Below, piece after piece: positions 9,624 to 19,129 of a stretch of 64,000 nt of DNA. The stretch lies in contig CACAZL010000003.1 in the NCBI GenBank assembly GCA_902536925.1, forward strand, positions 1-64,000, read 5' to 3'. Position numbers and translations under genes: made by a program. Origin of the DNA: an uncultured Pelagibacteraceae bacterium (GTDB taxonomy: Bacteria > Pseudomonadota > Alphaproteobacteria > Pelagibacterales > Pelagibacteraceae). Every line of letters starts with the position of its first letter. The first letter of the stretch is position 1. Under the pieces are notes generated by a model. The model was not told where the DNA came from. It was given only the letters and a program-made list of their open reading frames with translations, and ran no database searches.

Positions 9624-10254
9624 TTCCGCTCCATTTAAATTTACTTATATTACCAAATCTAGTCCATTCAACCAAGTAAGCAGGTTTTTCCAACCCACCT
9701 CCTTGATCTAAAGGACATTTACCACCATTACTTGCGTTTGATGTTGTACAAAGTATCAAATATTGATTTGTAGATCTATTTTCGACTGTAACATTTAGAT
9801 TATTTTTTAAAGTCCCATGTGCTTTAAAATAACTTCCATCTTTAGAAAAACAAACAGCACCATCCTTACTAATATGTGTTGATATGTTTTTTGTAGTTTC
9901 GTCAACTTTGTTATTATCCCAGTAACTGCCACTAGAAGTATTACATTCAATGGTTTGTGCATTATTAAGTTTTATAGATAATGATGTTGCATCCATTCCT
10001 TTTGCAATAAATTTTGTTGATATAGTTCCGTTGGGTGTTACTCTAAATTGCACGAAGGGATAATTTCCTCTTTGAGATAATGTATTTACTGATGAAAGCA
10101 TAGTTGCCGCTTTTTCCATTGCAGCTCTTAATTCCCTATCTTGTCGCCAATTTGAAAAATTTGGATAAGCAACAGCAGAAATAATTGCTACTATTGTAAT
10201 AACAACTAGTAACTCTAAAATTGTAAATCCTTTAATGTTCTGATCTTGCTGCAC
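9601..10254 (-). CDS. fimT: FimT/GspH-like minor pseudopilin
   Basis: This 217-residue prepilin begins MQQDQNIKG/FTILELLVVITIVAIISAVA, a canonical type IV pilin N-terminus with an 8-residue leader. It continues YPNFSNWRQDRELRAAMEKAATML, the pattern of the FimT/GspH family, which often carries RxELxxA after the helix. Start is GTG at 10252-10254 within the end of pilT. In other bacteria FimT-like pilins take part in the minor-pilin complex and sometimes in DNA uptake. The gene is the second of the pilT-to-adhesin operon and overlaps both neighbours, implying coupled translation. Confidence 0.82.
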   Translation of the reverse strand: MQQDQNIKGFTILELLVVITIVAIISAVAYPNFSNWRQDRELRAAMEKAATMLSSVNTLSQRGNYPFVQFRVTPNGTISTKFIAKGMDATSLSIKLNNAQTIECNTSSGSYWDNNKVDETTKNISTHISKDGAVCFSKDGSYFKAHGTLKNNLNVTVENRSTNQYLILCTTSNASNGGKCPLDQGGGLEKPAYLVEWTRFGNISKFKWSGSDWTRQN

Positions 10255-11248
10255 CTGGGTCTATTTTCCCTGATTTAGCTAATTCTTCAAGAGATTTTTC
10301 CATGGTAATCATTCCATCTCTAACTGCTGTCTGCATTATACTCGGAATTTGGTGAATTTTTGCTTCTCTAATCAAGTTTTGTATAGGTGCGGTACATTTC
10401 ATTATTTCAAATGCACCAACTCTTCCTGCGCCATCTCTAGTCTTTAACAATCTTTGGGTCACAACCATTTTAAGAGAAGTTGAGATTTGAGCTCGAATTT
10501 GTTCTTGTTGTTCAGGAGGGAACACATCTATAATTCTGTTAATTGTACTTGGCGCACCACTTGTATGTAAAGTTCCAAATACTAAGTGACCAGTTTCTGC
10601 AGCTGTTAATGCAAGACTTATTGTTTCAAGATCTCTCATTTCACCAACAAGGATTACATCAGGGTCTTCTCTTAAAGCTGCTTTTAATGCAGCTGCAAAA
10701 GTTTCTGTTTGTTTTCCTACCTCTCTATGAGAGACAATGCTTTTATTATCTTTGTGAATAAACTCTACTGGATCTTCTACTGTGATTATATTTGAAGTTC
10801 TTGTTTTATTAATTTCATTTACAATCGCTGCAAGTGTTGTTGATTTACCAGAACCAGTTGGACCTGTTACTAAAACTAAACCTTTATGAAAATCAACAAT
10901 GTCATAAAGAGCTTGTGGTAAGTTGAATTGTTCCATATCAGGAATTTTACTTTCAACTCTTCTACAAACACATGCAGGCCCATTAATCGTTTTATAAAAA
11001 TTTGCTCTAAATCTTAATCCACTTAGGGTAACAGATGTATCAAGTTCGTGTGTTTTATCAAATTTATTTAATTCATGTTCATTACAATTCATTGAAAGCA
11101 TATCTTTTAGATCTTGAGCTGTAACCATGACTTCCTGGACTTTTATTATTTCTCCAGTTTGTCTATATGCAAGCGGAGATCCTGCCCTGATATGAAAATC
11201 AGAGATTTTTTTATTATCTTTGGCTAGTTGTTCTAACTTTTCAAACAT
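10232..11248 (-). CDS. pilT: PilT-like pilus retraction ATPase
   Basis: The ATPase has Walker A GPTGSGKSTT, an Asp box ending ALREDPDVILVGEMRD, and the His-box segment GHLVFGTLHTSG. Near the C-terminus is APIQNLIREAKIHQIPSIMQ, the AIRNLIRE-like motif that marks retraction ATPases. It powers depolymerisation of the pilus at the inner membrane. The ORF track starts at an upstream TTG (11308). I prefer ATG at 11248 because AAAGGG lies 4-5 bases upstream and the protein then begins MFEKLEQLAKDNKKISDFHI, as PilT proteins do (338 residues). It is the first gene of the minus-strand operon and is divergent from pilM-N. No pilU is visible. Confidence 0.9.
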   Translation of the reverse strand: MFEKLEQLAKDNKKISDFHIRAGSPLAYRQTGEIIKVQEVMVTAQDLKDMLSMNCNEHELNKFDKTHELDTSVTLSGLRFRANFYKTINGPACVCRRVESKIPDMEQFNLPQALYDIVDFHKGLVLVTGPTGSGKSTTLAAIVNEINKTRTSNIITVEDPVEFIHKDNKSIVSHREVGKQTETFAAALKAALREDPDVILVGEMRDLETISLALTAAETGHLVFGTLHTSGAPSTINRIIDVFPPEQQEQIRAQISTSLKMVVTQRLLKTRDGAGRVGAFEIMKCTAPIQNLIREAKIHQIPSIMQTAVRDGMITMEKSLEELAKSGKIDPGAARSEH

Positions 11249-11375
11249 ACAACCCTTTGTACTATAAAATTGACTTGTTTTACCAATTAATTTTTGTAAA
11301 AAACCCAATTTGAATATCAGGTGTTTTTATTCTAGTAAAAGTTGAGTATAAAGTTAAAATTCGTTTATAAAATTT

Positions 11376-13094
11376 ATGAAAAACCCTTTTGCAAATTTAT
11401 TTAAAAAGAAAAAAAAAGATGATGCAAACGCGCCTCCGGTACCACAAGGAGGGGAAAGTAAAAAAAAAGAGGGATTTTTTGGTAAGCTTCTTAAAAATAG
11501 ATTAGGCAAACAATCAATTAAAGGTGAGGAAATTTTAGGAGTTGAGCTTACTTCATCCGAGATTAGATTATCGCAAGTTTCGAGTAACAAAGCCAATCAA
11601 TGGGTTTTAGATAAATTCTATGTTCATAAATTTGAGGGTATTCCAGATAATGGAACTGTACTTGAAAACCCTGATAAAGTTGCTGAAGAATTAAAATTAG
11701 CTTTACAAAAATCTAAAATTAATACGACTAACGCTGCAATAGCAATTCCAGTAACAAGCGCAATTATAAGAGTTGTAACTGCACCTTTAATGACTGATGA
11801 AGAATTAAAAAAAGCGATTGACACAGACTCACTTTGGGAAAACTTAGTTCAATTAACTGATAATTTAAATGACTACTCTATATTCCATCAAGTAATAAAT
11901 AGAGACAAAACTGGAAACACAATGGATATTCTTTTTGTGGCATCAAAATTATCAGACATCAACAACTATACAGATATTATAAAAAAAGGTGGATTAAACG
12001 CCGTTATTATAGATGTTAAATGTTTTGCATTAAAATCTGCTGTTGACCAAATTAATCAAATTGCAGGTTCAATTGAAGACACAAATTTAACTGCTGTTCT
12101 AGAATTTGGTTTAGATGAAAACTATGTAATGATACTTTACGAAAACAATCCAATAATAACAGATATTTTTATTAGATCCCAAGATAGAAAAACACTTCAA
12201 GAAAGTAGTAATCAAGAAGAAATGGATGCACTTGTTAGAAGATATATGACGCAAGTCAAACAAGCAGTTCAAGACTTCGAGCAAAAATATGAGAAAAGAA
12301 TTAGAAATTTAAAAGTTACATCAAATTTAACAAATGTTGAAGATTACCTTGGTAGCTTTAGAAAAAACATGGTCAACACAGGGTACAATTTATTTGATCC
12401 TTTTGATGGAATAAAAATTCCAGCGCAACTAGAAAATGAAATTAAAATGGATAATCGATCATACTTTTCAACAGTGATGGGACTTGCATTTAGAAAATTG
12501 GACGTATTTGGTTACTATAAATTTGTGACTGCTGTTAAAAATATTAACCTTTTACCTAATAGAGAAAATATGATTGCTCAGAAGAAAGCAAAAGCTTTTT
12601 CAAATTTTGCATTTAAGGGAGTAGTGGGAATAGTTTCAATTATTTATATAGTATTATTTGGTTTATCGTTCTGGCAAATAACCGATCTAAATAAAAAAAT
12701 TCAAGGTTATGATGAAGTTTTACAAACTCATGAACTTAAAACTTTAGAGAAAAATAAATATGCTAAAGAAATTGGCTTTATGCTTAAGTCACTTCAATTA
12801 AGTAAATCAATTAAGTCTAATAAAACAGTAAGCTTCAGAGTATTAGCTCAGATAGCTTCTTCAGTTCCTAAAAGAGTTAAATTTAGTAAAATAGAGTATA
12901 ATGGTACAGATTTAGTTGTTATCGAAGGTACAGCATTTAGTGATCAAGATATTTTAAAATTAATTAGCAATTTGAATAATAAAAAATTAATCTCACAAGC
13001 CTCATTAGCAAGTATGACCCTACCCCAAGGCCAGCAGCAGGGATCTCAAACTATGAAGGGTTTTAAAGTAGCCTGTGTATTGGAGCAAGTATAA
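11376..13094 (+). CDS. PilM-PilN fusion protein of the pilus alignment complex
   Basis: This 572-residue protein joins two normally separate pilus proteins. Residues about 52-385 resemble the actin-like PilM (EILGVELTSSEIRLSQV at the start, then AIAIPVTSAIIRVV). Residues about 386-572 are PilN-like: the cytoplasmic tail motif KNINLLPNRE, one transmembrane helix near residues 412-433, a coiled coil, then a small alpha/beta periplasmic domain. In other systems the PilN tail binds a groove on PilM, so the fusion makes the interaction permanent. The first 40 residues are a Lys-rich, probably disordered extension. It is the first gene of pilMN-O-P-Q-B-C and overlaps pilO by one base. No internal frameshift is visible. 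Confidence 0.88.
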   Translation: MKNPFANLFKKKKKDDANAPPVPQGGESKKKEGFFGKLLKNRLGKQSIKGEEILGVELTSSEIRLSQVSSNKANQWVLDKFYVHKFEGIPDNGTVLENPDKVAEELKLALQKSKINTTNAAIAIPVTSAIIRVVTAPLMTDEELKKAIDTDSLWENLVQLTDNLNDYSIFHQVINRDKTGNTMDILFVASKLSDINNYTDIIKKGGLNAVIIDVKCFALKSAVDQINQIAGSIEDTNLTAVLEFGLDENYVMILYENNPIITDIFIRSQDRKTLQESSNQEEMDALVRRYMTQVKQAVQDFEQKYEKRIRNLKVTSNLTNVEDYLGSFRKNMVNTGYNLFDPFDGIKIPAQLENEIKMDNRSYFSTVMGLAFRKLDVFGYYKFVTAVKNINLLPNRENMIAQKKAKAFSNFAFKGVVGIVSIIYIVLFGLSFWQITDLNKKIQGYDEVLQTHELKTLEKNKYAKEIGFMLKSLQLSKSIKSNKTVSFRVLAQIASSVPKRVKFSKIEYNGTDLVVIEGTAFSDQDILKLISNLNNKKLISQASLASMTLPQGQQQGSQTMKGFKVACVLEQV

Positions 13095-13732
13095 TGGATT
13101 TAAAAAATATAACCATGGATGATCTAAAGCAAAAGTTAGCTGCTGTAGATAAAAAAACTTTAATCAAATTTGGATCCGGCTTTGGGGCAATAATTTTGTT
13201 TTTAATAATTTACTATGTAATTTTAAATCCGATGGTTAAAGAGAGAAAAGCCAAATATAATGATAAACTATTAAAGCAAAACGAAATCTCACAATTTGAT
13301 AATGAAATAATTACTTTCAAATCAAGAATTAAAAAAATGAAACCGGATTTTGATAAAACTTCAACTTTATTTCATTCAAAAGCCGAGGTCGAAGATCTTT
13401 ATGAAAGTTTGAGTAAATATGCTGCTGTCAATGGATTGGTAATATCAAAAATTGAAAAGAAAAAACCAAAGCCTGTATTTAAACAAGGAGTTACTCAACA
13501 AGCTGAAAATAATATTACAGTGGATATGGTTTCTTATTATCAAATACCTGTCGATTATGAAATCAAAGGGAATTTCTTAGGTTACATAAAGTTTAAAAGA
13601 GCGGTTTCTAGACAAAATAAAATGTTAAATTTTGACAAAGAGACTATAAGTATAGTACAAAATGATTCAACTGGAGCGATAATGGCTCAAGGAGAATTAA
13701 CAATAGTAGGATTACCAGATGAATTTTTTTAA
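13094..13732 (+). CDS. pilO: PilO-like pilus alignment subunit
   Basis: This 212-residue bitopic protein has a cytoplasmic N-terminus of about 25 residues, a transmembrane helix near residues 28-47 (GAIILFLIIYYVILNPMV), a coiled-coil stretch and a periplasmic ferredoxin-like domain. This is the PilO layout. PilO pairs with PilN to link the inner-membrane motor to PilP and PilQ. The partner here would be the PilN half of the upstream fusion. Start is ATG overlapping the fusion's stop (TAATGG); the stop lies 14 bases inside pilP. The sequence itself is weakly conserved, so assignment leans on order and topology. Confidence 0.82.
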   Translation: MDLKNITMDDLKQKLAAVDKKTLIKFGSGFGAIILFLIIYYVILNPMVKERKAKYNDKLLKQNEISQFDNEIITFKSRIKKMKPDFDKTSTLFHSKAEVEDLYESLSKYAAVNGLVISKIEKKKPKPVFKQGVTQQAENNITVDMVSYYQIPVDYEIKGNFLGYIKFKRAVSRQNKMLNFDKETISIVQNDSTGAIMAQGELTIVGLPDEFF

Positions 13733-14165
13733 AATCTTATTAATTATAATATTTTCTTTAGTGGCAAGCGTTGCGCTTGCAGATAGTCATGATCAGAAAC
13801 AAGAAGTTCTAGATGCAGCGAAAGAAATAGTTAAAGAGATGGAGGAAGATGAAGAAGTTCCATTAAATGATCCTTTTGCAGGAAATGAAGGAACCTCATC
13901 TTCAGCGAATATACCGCAAGAAGAGCAAGATAATGAAATGAGTTTATATAATTTTAAATTAGCTGGGCTTATATCTGGAAAAGATCATAGTTACATTTCC
14001 TTAGTTAATTCAGGTGGAGAAGTTTTAACAATGACATTAGGGCAATACCTTGGGGAAATACAATTAATAGATTTGAGATTAACAGAAGCAATATTTAAAA
14101 AAGATGATGGCAAATTCATGATAATTGATTTTAATAATCAGGTGCGGGAGTCAGATGACTATTAA
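13719..14165 (+). CDS. pilP: PilP-like periplasmic pilus protein
   Basis: This 148-residue protein has a signal peptide (MNFFKILLIIIFSLVASVALA) but no lipobox cysteine, whereas many PilP proteins are lipoproteins. An acidic, low-complexity linker (residues 25-70) precedes the folded domain YNFKLAGLISGKDHSYISLV, which resembles the PilP/GspC HR domain that binds PilN-PilO and the secretin. It lies between pilO and pilQ with overlaps on both sides. The role is inferred from order, size and the HR-like core. Confidence 0.8.
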   Translation: MNFFKILLIIIFSLVASVALADSHDQKQEVLDAAKEIVKEMEEDEEVPLNDPFAGNEGTSSSANIPQEEQDNEMSLYNFKLAGLISGKDHSYISLVNSGGEVLTMTLGQYLGEIQLIDLRLTEAIFKKDDGKFMIIDFNNQVRESDDY

Positions 14166-15705
14166 AAAAATATTAACATATTTCGGATTATTATTTTTAT
14201 TAGTTGTTTTAAATGCTTGTCAAAACTTAAAAAAATACGACAAGCCATTCAAACACAATACACCTCTTATTAAAGACAAAGATATTGTAAGTAGCGGACA
14301 ATCAGAAATCGCAAAAACTTTAGAAATGGGACCCAAACCTATTGAAGGTGATGCAAAAAAACTTGGAAAAAGAAAAAAAATATCATCAGAGTCACAAAGA
14401 AATTACTTAATAATACCTGATGATTATCCATTATTAAAACAAAGAGTAACCCTTAAGTTCAAAAACTTAGATTATAAAGAAACAATGAAATTAATGGGTA
14501 AAATTGGAGAGATAAATGTCTTAGTTGGAGACGAAGTTGCGGGAGCAATATCTGCAGAATTAATAGATGTCCCTTGGGATAAAGCTTTTCAAGCACTTTT
14601 AGATATGAAAAATTATGCATCAGATGTTGATGTTGCTAGTAACTTGATAAGAATTCACTCTCCTGAAACACTAACAGCACAAGAGACTTACAAGTCCGAA
14701 AGAGCGCAAGCTGTCAAAAAGAAGGTAGAATTAGAAGATAGTGTTGAGCCAATATATTCTGAGATTTTTAGACTTTATTATATAACACCAGCACAAGCTA
14801 AACAGACAATTGATGAATTATTTACTTCTACTTCTGGAGATAGTTCTTTTACACCAATCCAAATAACAGAGGAAGCAACAACAAGGTCAATAATTGTTAG
14901 GGGAAAAGAAAAAGACTTAGATGTAGTTGATAAGGTAATAAAAGAAATTGATATACGAACTAAACAAGTTTTAATTGAAGCTTTTATTGTTGAGGCTAAT
15001 TCAGATTTTGAAAAGGCACTTGGAAATAGGCTTGGAGCATATTATGCAAGAGGAGGAAGAACTATTGGAGGTCTGGCAGGTGGTAGTTCTGGTACATCTA
15101 TTGAAGAGCCTGGGACAGCTGGAAATTTAGGCACAGCTTCAGACAGCCTAGGAAATTTCGCAATCACAAATCCTACTAGCGGAATAGGTGTTATAAAAAA
15201 AACAGGGTCAGGAATTTTAAAAGCAGAAATAACCGCGCTTGAGAGAATGGGTTTTGGTAAAACAATATCAAATCCAAAAGTTTTTACACTAGATAATCAA
15301 GTAGCAACCGTTACTCAAGGTGAGGAAATACCTTATGAAGCTCCAGGAGAAGGAGGTGGAGCCCAAATTTCATTTAAGGAAGCAGCTTTAAAATTAGAGG
15401 TAACTCCAAGTATCATTGGAGATGGAAATGTTTTGTTAAGTATTCAAGTGAACAATGATACTCCAAATAGGTCAGTACCAGGAGATACACCAGCAGTAAA
15501 TAAAATGGAAATTGTTACAAAATTATTAGTGGCAGATGGTGATATAGTAGTAATTGGTGGAATTAAAAAGAACGTTTTATCAAAATCTAAAGATCAAGTT
15601 CCAGCTATTGGCAATATGCCAGTCATAGGTAATCTCTTTAAAGGGACTGAAAATTCTGATAATCTAGATGAATTATTAGTGTTTATAGCACCAAGAATTT
15701 TATAA
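14155..15705 (+). CDS. pilQ: PilQ secretin, outer-membrane pilus channel
   Basis: This secretin has a lipoprotein-like signal (LLVVLNAC). I start it at ATG 14155, not 14125, because GCGGGAG precedes it and the signal peptide then begins directly (MTIKKILTYFG), giving 516 residues. N-terminal STN/secretin-N modules (LKFKNLDYKETMKLMGKIG; DVPWDKAFQALLDMK) are followed by the secretin core. Its end has the conserved VPAIGNMPVIGNLFK and DELLVFIAPRIL. The channel lets the pilus cross the outer membrane. The putative lipid anchor is unusual for PilQ and could help targeting in place of a separate pilotin. No AMIN domain is obvious, so the protein is short for the family. Confidence 0.93.
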   Translation: MTIKKILTYFGLLFLLVVLNACQNLKKYDKPFKHNTPLIKDKDIVSSGQSEIAKTLEMGPKPIEGDAKKLGKRKKISSESQRNYLIIPDDYPLLKQRVTLKFKNLDYKETMKLMGKIGEINVLVGDEVAGAISAELIDVPWDKAFQALLDMKNYASDVDVASNLIRIHSPETLTAQETYKSERAQAVKKKVELEDSVEPIYSEIFRLYYITPAQAKQTIDELFTSTSGDSSFTPIQITEEATTRSIIVRGKEKDLDVVDKVIKEIDIRTKQVLIEAFIVEANSDFEKALGNRLGAYYARGGRTIGGLAGGSSGTSIEEPGTAGNLGTASDSLGNFAITNPTSGIGVIKKTGSGILKAEITALERMGFGKTISNPKVFTLDNQVATVTQGEEIPYEAPGEGGGAQISFKEAALKLEVTPSIIGDGNVLLSIQVNNDTPNRSVPGDTPAVNKMEIVTKLLVADGDIVVIGGIKKNVLSKSKDQVPAIGNMPVIGNLFKGTENSDNLDELLVFIAPRIL

Positions 15706-17453
15706 TGATAAATATTAGTAGAGAGTCTGAGATTAATTTAATTAATATTCTTATTGATCAGGATATTATTTCAGGGAAAGATTTAGTTGAGATTAAAAAA
15801 ATATCTGGCGAAGGAGAAAAATCTCAGTTGGATGCAGTATTTGAGTTAAATCTAACTGATGAAGAAAAAATTTTAGATCTTTTAGTAAAAGATCAATCAT
15901 TAGATGTGGTTGATTTGTCGACAGTTGCTGTAACTGATGAATTGAAAGCTGTTCTTCCATCTAATTATATTAATATGAACTTTATAGCTCCTTTCAAAAT
16001 TGAGGGAAAAGTATTGCACATAGCAATATCTGATATTTCAAAACTAAGTTTAATGAGAAATTTGAGAACAATTACAAAAATGGATATAGAACTGCACGCA
16101 GCAAAAGTTTCTGATATCTCAAACTTCGTAGATAAATTGCTTGCAGATGGAGAAAGAACTATTTCTGATATTAGACAAACTAATGCTGAGAAGACAAAAA
16201 CATTTGATTATGATGTAGATGATCAAGCAGAAGTTTTAGAAAAACCACCAGAAGAAGATATTGAGGCTATAGAAAATGAATCAGAAGTTATTAAATTTAG
16301 TACAGCTGTTGTTGCAGAGGCAATTAAATCAGGAGTTTCAGATATTCATATTGAACCTTATCGATTTACATCAAGAGTTAGATACAGATTAGATGGAATT
16401 TTACAAGAACAAGAGCATTTTAAAAAGTTTCTTCATTCAAACTATGGAGCAGTAGTTACTAGATTTAAAATTATGGGAAAATTGGATATTGCTGAGAGAA
16501 GACTTCCTCAAGATGGAGCAATTCCATTTAAAATTGATGGAAAAGTAGTTGACCTTCGTCTTTCGATTTTACCAACTGCAACAAATGAAAGAATAGTAAT
16601 GAGGGTTTTAAATAAAGACGCAGGAGACATCAGTTTAGAACAGCTTAATTTTGAGGAAAATGATTTAAAAAATTTAAGAAAAGCAATCCACGGAACGCAA
16701 GGCCTAGTACTTGTAACTGGTCCTACCGGATCAGGAAAAACAACAACTCTTTATAGTATTTTAAAAGAAGTTTCTAAACCTCACCTAAATATTTTAACAG
16801 CGGAAGATCCTGTCGAATATGAATTGGATGGTGTTGGACAAGTTCAAATTAAAGATGATATTGGTTTTAATTTTTCTACAGCACTAAGATCTTTTTTAAG
16901 ACAAGACCCAGAAATAATCCTAGTTGGAGAGATGAGGGATAAAGAAACAGTTGATATTGGATTAAAGGCTGCATTAACAGGTCACTTAGTATTCAGTACT
17001 CTTCATACAAATGATGCACCAAGTACAATCACAAGATTACAAAATATGGGAACGCCTGATTATTTGATTAGTGCAGCTGTCTCACTAGTTTTAGCGCAAA
17101 GATTAGCAAGAAAAACTTGTGCAGAATGTAGAGTGCCTGATGAAGATATAACTCCAAAAGCTCTTGCTGATTTAGGATTTACAGTAGAACAAGCTTCAAG
17201 AGCAAAAGTTCAAAAAGGCAGCGGTTGTCCCAAATGTAAAGATACTGGTTATAAAGGCAGAATGGGTATTTATGAAATTTTAAATGTTACAAAACCTATC
17301 AAAGAAGCGATTCTGAGAAAAGCAACTACACCTGAGCTTAAAGAAATTGCTTCAAATGAGGGTTTTAGGACAATGCAGGATATGGGAAGAGAGTTAATTC
17401 TTACAGGTGATCTGAATTTTAGAGAGTATGATAGAGTTCTCTCTATGGAGTAA
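15705..17453 (+). CDS. pilB: PilB-like pilus extension ATPase
   Basis: This 582-residue ATPase has a MshEN/T2SSE_N-type N-terminal domain (about residues 10-145), then the N2 domain (SDIHIEPYRF). Walker A is at residues 339-346 (GPTGSGKT), the Asp and His boxes follow (DPEIILVGEMRD; GHLVFSTLHTND), and a four-cysteine zinc motif (CAEC...CPKC) lies near the C-terminus. The zinc motif separates PilB extension motors from PilT. It hydrolyses ATP to assemble pilin through PilC. The ATG overlaps the pilQ stop, and pilC follows by 3 bases. Confidence 0.94.
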   Translation: MINISRESEINLINILIDQDIISGKDLVEIKKISGEGEKSQLDAVFELNLTDEEKILDLLVKDQSLDVVDLSTVAVTDELKAVLPSNYINMNFIAPFKIEGKVLHIAISDISKLSLMRNLRTITKMDIELHAAKVSDISNFVDKLLADGERTISDIRQTNAEKTKTFDYDVDDQAEVLEKPPEEDIEAIENESEVIKFSTAVVAEAIKSGVSDIHIEPYRFTSRVRYRLDGILQEQEHFKKFLHSNYGAVVTRFKIMGKLDIAERRLPQDGAIPFKIDGKVVDLRLSILPTATNERIVMRVLNKDAGDISLEQLNFEENDLKNLRKAIHGTQGLVLVTGPTGSGKTTTLYSILKEVSKPHLNILTAEDPVEYELDGVGQVQIKDDIGFNFSTALRSFLRQDPEIILVGEMRDKETVDIGLKAALTGHLVFSTLHTNDAPSTITRLQNMGTPDYLISAAVSLVLAQRLARKTCAECRVPDEDITPKALADLGFTVEQASRAKVQKGSGCPKCKDTGYKGRMGIYEILNVTKPIKEAILRKATTPELKEIASNEGFRTMQDMGRELILTGDLNFREYDRVLSME

Positions 17454-17456
17454 TAA

Positions 17457-18698
17457 ATGTCAGCCGAAACTTTTTCTTACAAAGGGATATCTGCAGGCAA
17501 ATATATTGAAGGTGAAATAGAGGCTATAAATCAAGAAGAAGCTTCTTTTAAACTTAAAGAGCAAAAAATAATCATCACCAACTTAACCAAACTTAAAAAG
17601 AAAAAAGCTGAAAAAGAAAAAGGCAAAAAAAGTGGCTTTTCTTTTGGTAAGAAAAAAGTCACGCCTGCGGATGTAATGCTTTTCTCCAAGCAATTTGCAA
17701 CAATGGTAAAGGCAGGTTTGCCAATTTTAAATGTTTTAACGATGCTTAGAGACCAAATAGAACATCCAACTATGAAAGAAATAATAGAGGATGTAAGAAA
17801 AAGTCTTGAAGGTGGTATAACTCTTTCTAAATGTTTTGAGAAGTACCCTAAAATATTTGATAATATTTATATAAACTTGATTAAAGCTGGAGAGGCCAGC
17901 GGTAAACTTGATGATTTCCTTTTAAAATTGGTAGATTCATTAGAAAAAAGAGAAAAAGTTAAAAAGAAAATTAAAAGTGCATTAACCTACCCAGTGGTGA
18001 TGTTTACGGTTGCGATAACTGTAATGGTGTTTATGTTAATTAAAGTTGTTCCCGTATTTGCTGAAATGTATGAGGGAATGGGCGTTGCATTACCTACACC
18101 AACAGCTGTCATTATGAATGCAAGTAATTTTATGAGAGGCGCCGGTGGATTGACACTCGGAATAGTATCAATAATAGGTTTTGTGATATTTAAATATACA
18201 ACAACTAAAATTCCTGCAATTAGATACAAATGGCACCAACGTGTTTTAAAGATGCCAGTTTTTGGTGATATGATTTTAAAATCATTGATTGCTAGAATTG
18301 CATTAATAATGGGTAATCTTAGTGCAGCAGGAGTAAACCTTTTAGAAAGTATAGAAATCGCAAAACAAGTAAGTAATAATGATGTTGTAACTCAAGCTTT
18401 AGAAAATGTAAAAAAAGGAGTTTTCTCTGGGGACACACTTACAAAATTATTTTTAAAAGAACCAGTTTTTCCACCTACTTTTAGTCAGCTCATTTCTGTT
18501 GGTGAGCAAACAGGAAATTTAGATGAAATGTTTACATCTGTATCTTCTTACTATGAAGAAGAATTTGATACAGCGGTTGATAATATGTCTAGTTTAATTG
18601 AACCAATCATGATTGTATTTATGGGAACAATGATCGGTGGATTAATGATTGCCATGTATTCACCAATCTTTAATGTTGGTGCGATTATTGGCGGTTAA
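17457..18698 (+). CDS. pilC: PilC-like inner-membrane platform protein
   Basis: This 413-residue protein has a cytoplasmic N-terminus with a basic stretch (KLKKKKAEKEKGKKSG) followed by two T2SSF repeats. The first begins near residue 72 (DVMLFSKQFATMVKAGLPIL), the second near residue 275 (ARIALIMGNLSAAGVNLLES). Each includes the conserved GEASGKLD or GEQTGNLDEMF motif and membrane helices. PilC is the rotor-like platform linking PilB and PilT to pilin insertion. It ends the assembly operon; its stop overlaps that of the convergent rsbW-like gene by four bases (TTAA). Confidence 0.94.
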   Translation: MSAETFSYKGISAGKYIEGEIEAINQEEASFKLKEQKIIITNLTKLKKKKAEKEKGKKSGFSFGKKKVTPADVMLFSKQFATMVKAGLPILNVLTMLRDQIEHPTMKEIIEDVRKSLEGGITLSKCFEKYPKIFDNIYINLIKAGEASGKLDDFLLKLVDSLEKREKVKKKIKSALTYPVVMFTVAITVMVFMLIKVVPVFAEMYEGMGVALPTPTAVIMNASNFMRGAGGLTLGIVSIIGFVIFKYTTTKIPAIRYKWHQRVLKMPVFGDMILKSLIARIALIMGNLSAAGVNLLESIEIAKQVSNNDVVTQALENVKKGVFSGDTLTKLFLKEPVFPPTFSQLISVGEQTGNLDEMFTSVSSYYEEEFDTAVDNMSSLIEPIMIVFMGTMIGGLMIAMYSPIFNVGAIIGG

Positions 18699-19126
18699 GC
18701 GTTTAAATTTTTAGTTAAGACTAGATGATTAATCCAAGGCTTCTCACCTTCTTTAAAAACAACAGCGTCCATTATTTGTTGAATAAAAAAAGTTCCTAAT
18801 CCGCCTGGTTTAATATCATCAATTTTTCTGTGTCTTACATTTTTTTCTTCAACTGGCCTTCCTTTATCAAAAAAACCAATTTCTAGCTGACCTTTTTCAA
18901 GTGAAATTTTAATTTCCATTTTGTCATCAGTATCTTCACCTTGATAAGCATGCTTAACAATATTTTGTGCTGCTTCTGCTATAGCTAGTACTAATTCATC
19001 TTTTAAATCTTGATTTATATTTACTTTTTCAAACACTTCTCTTGAGAATGATCTAACTTCTTTTAAACTTGATGAACTTACTACGAAATCTCTTTGTTCA
19101 GTTATAGATTTTATTGCAACATTCAT
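18695..19126 (-). CDS. RsbW-like anti-sigma factor serine kinase (HATPase_c)
   Basis: This 143-residue protein is a GHKL ATPase of the RsbW/SpoIIAB type. The N box is E51-AAQN55-IVKHAY, G1 is FDKGRP (D87), and the ATP-lid glycines are PGGLG (108-111). Such kinases bind a sigma factor or another target and phosphorylate a STAS antagonist. The antagonist gene (19130-19429) is 3 bases upstream on the same strand. No sigma factor gene occurs in the window, so the true target is unknown. The matching phosphatase is probably the Amt-fused protein 1.7 kb away. Location between pilC and pilA suggests a link to pilus control. Confidence 0.87.
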   Translation of the reverse strand: MNVAIKSITEQRDFVVSSSSLKEVRSFSREVFEKVNINQDLKDELVLAIAEAAQNIVKHAYQGEDTDDKMEIKISLEKGQLEIGFFDKGRPVEEKNVRHRKIDDIKPGGLGTFFIQQIMDAVVFKEGEKPWINHLVLTKNLNA

Positions 19127-19129
19127 TTA

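Noticed and set aside
14125-14154. Longer N-terminus for PilQ (MILIIRCGSQ)
   Set aside because: It lies inside pilP, has no ribosome-binding site, and would bury the signal peptide.
11376-18698. Type II secretion system instead of type IV pilus
   Set aside because: PilT, PilY1, PilM-type actin-like domain, PilW/PilX order and class III pilins point to a pilus. There is no GspD-type long secretin or GspK/L/M.
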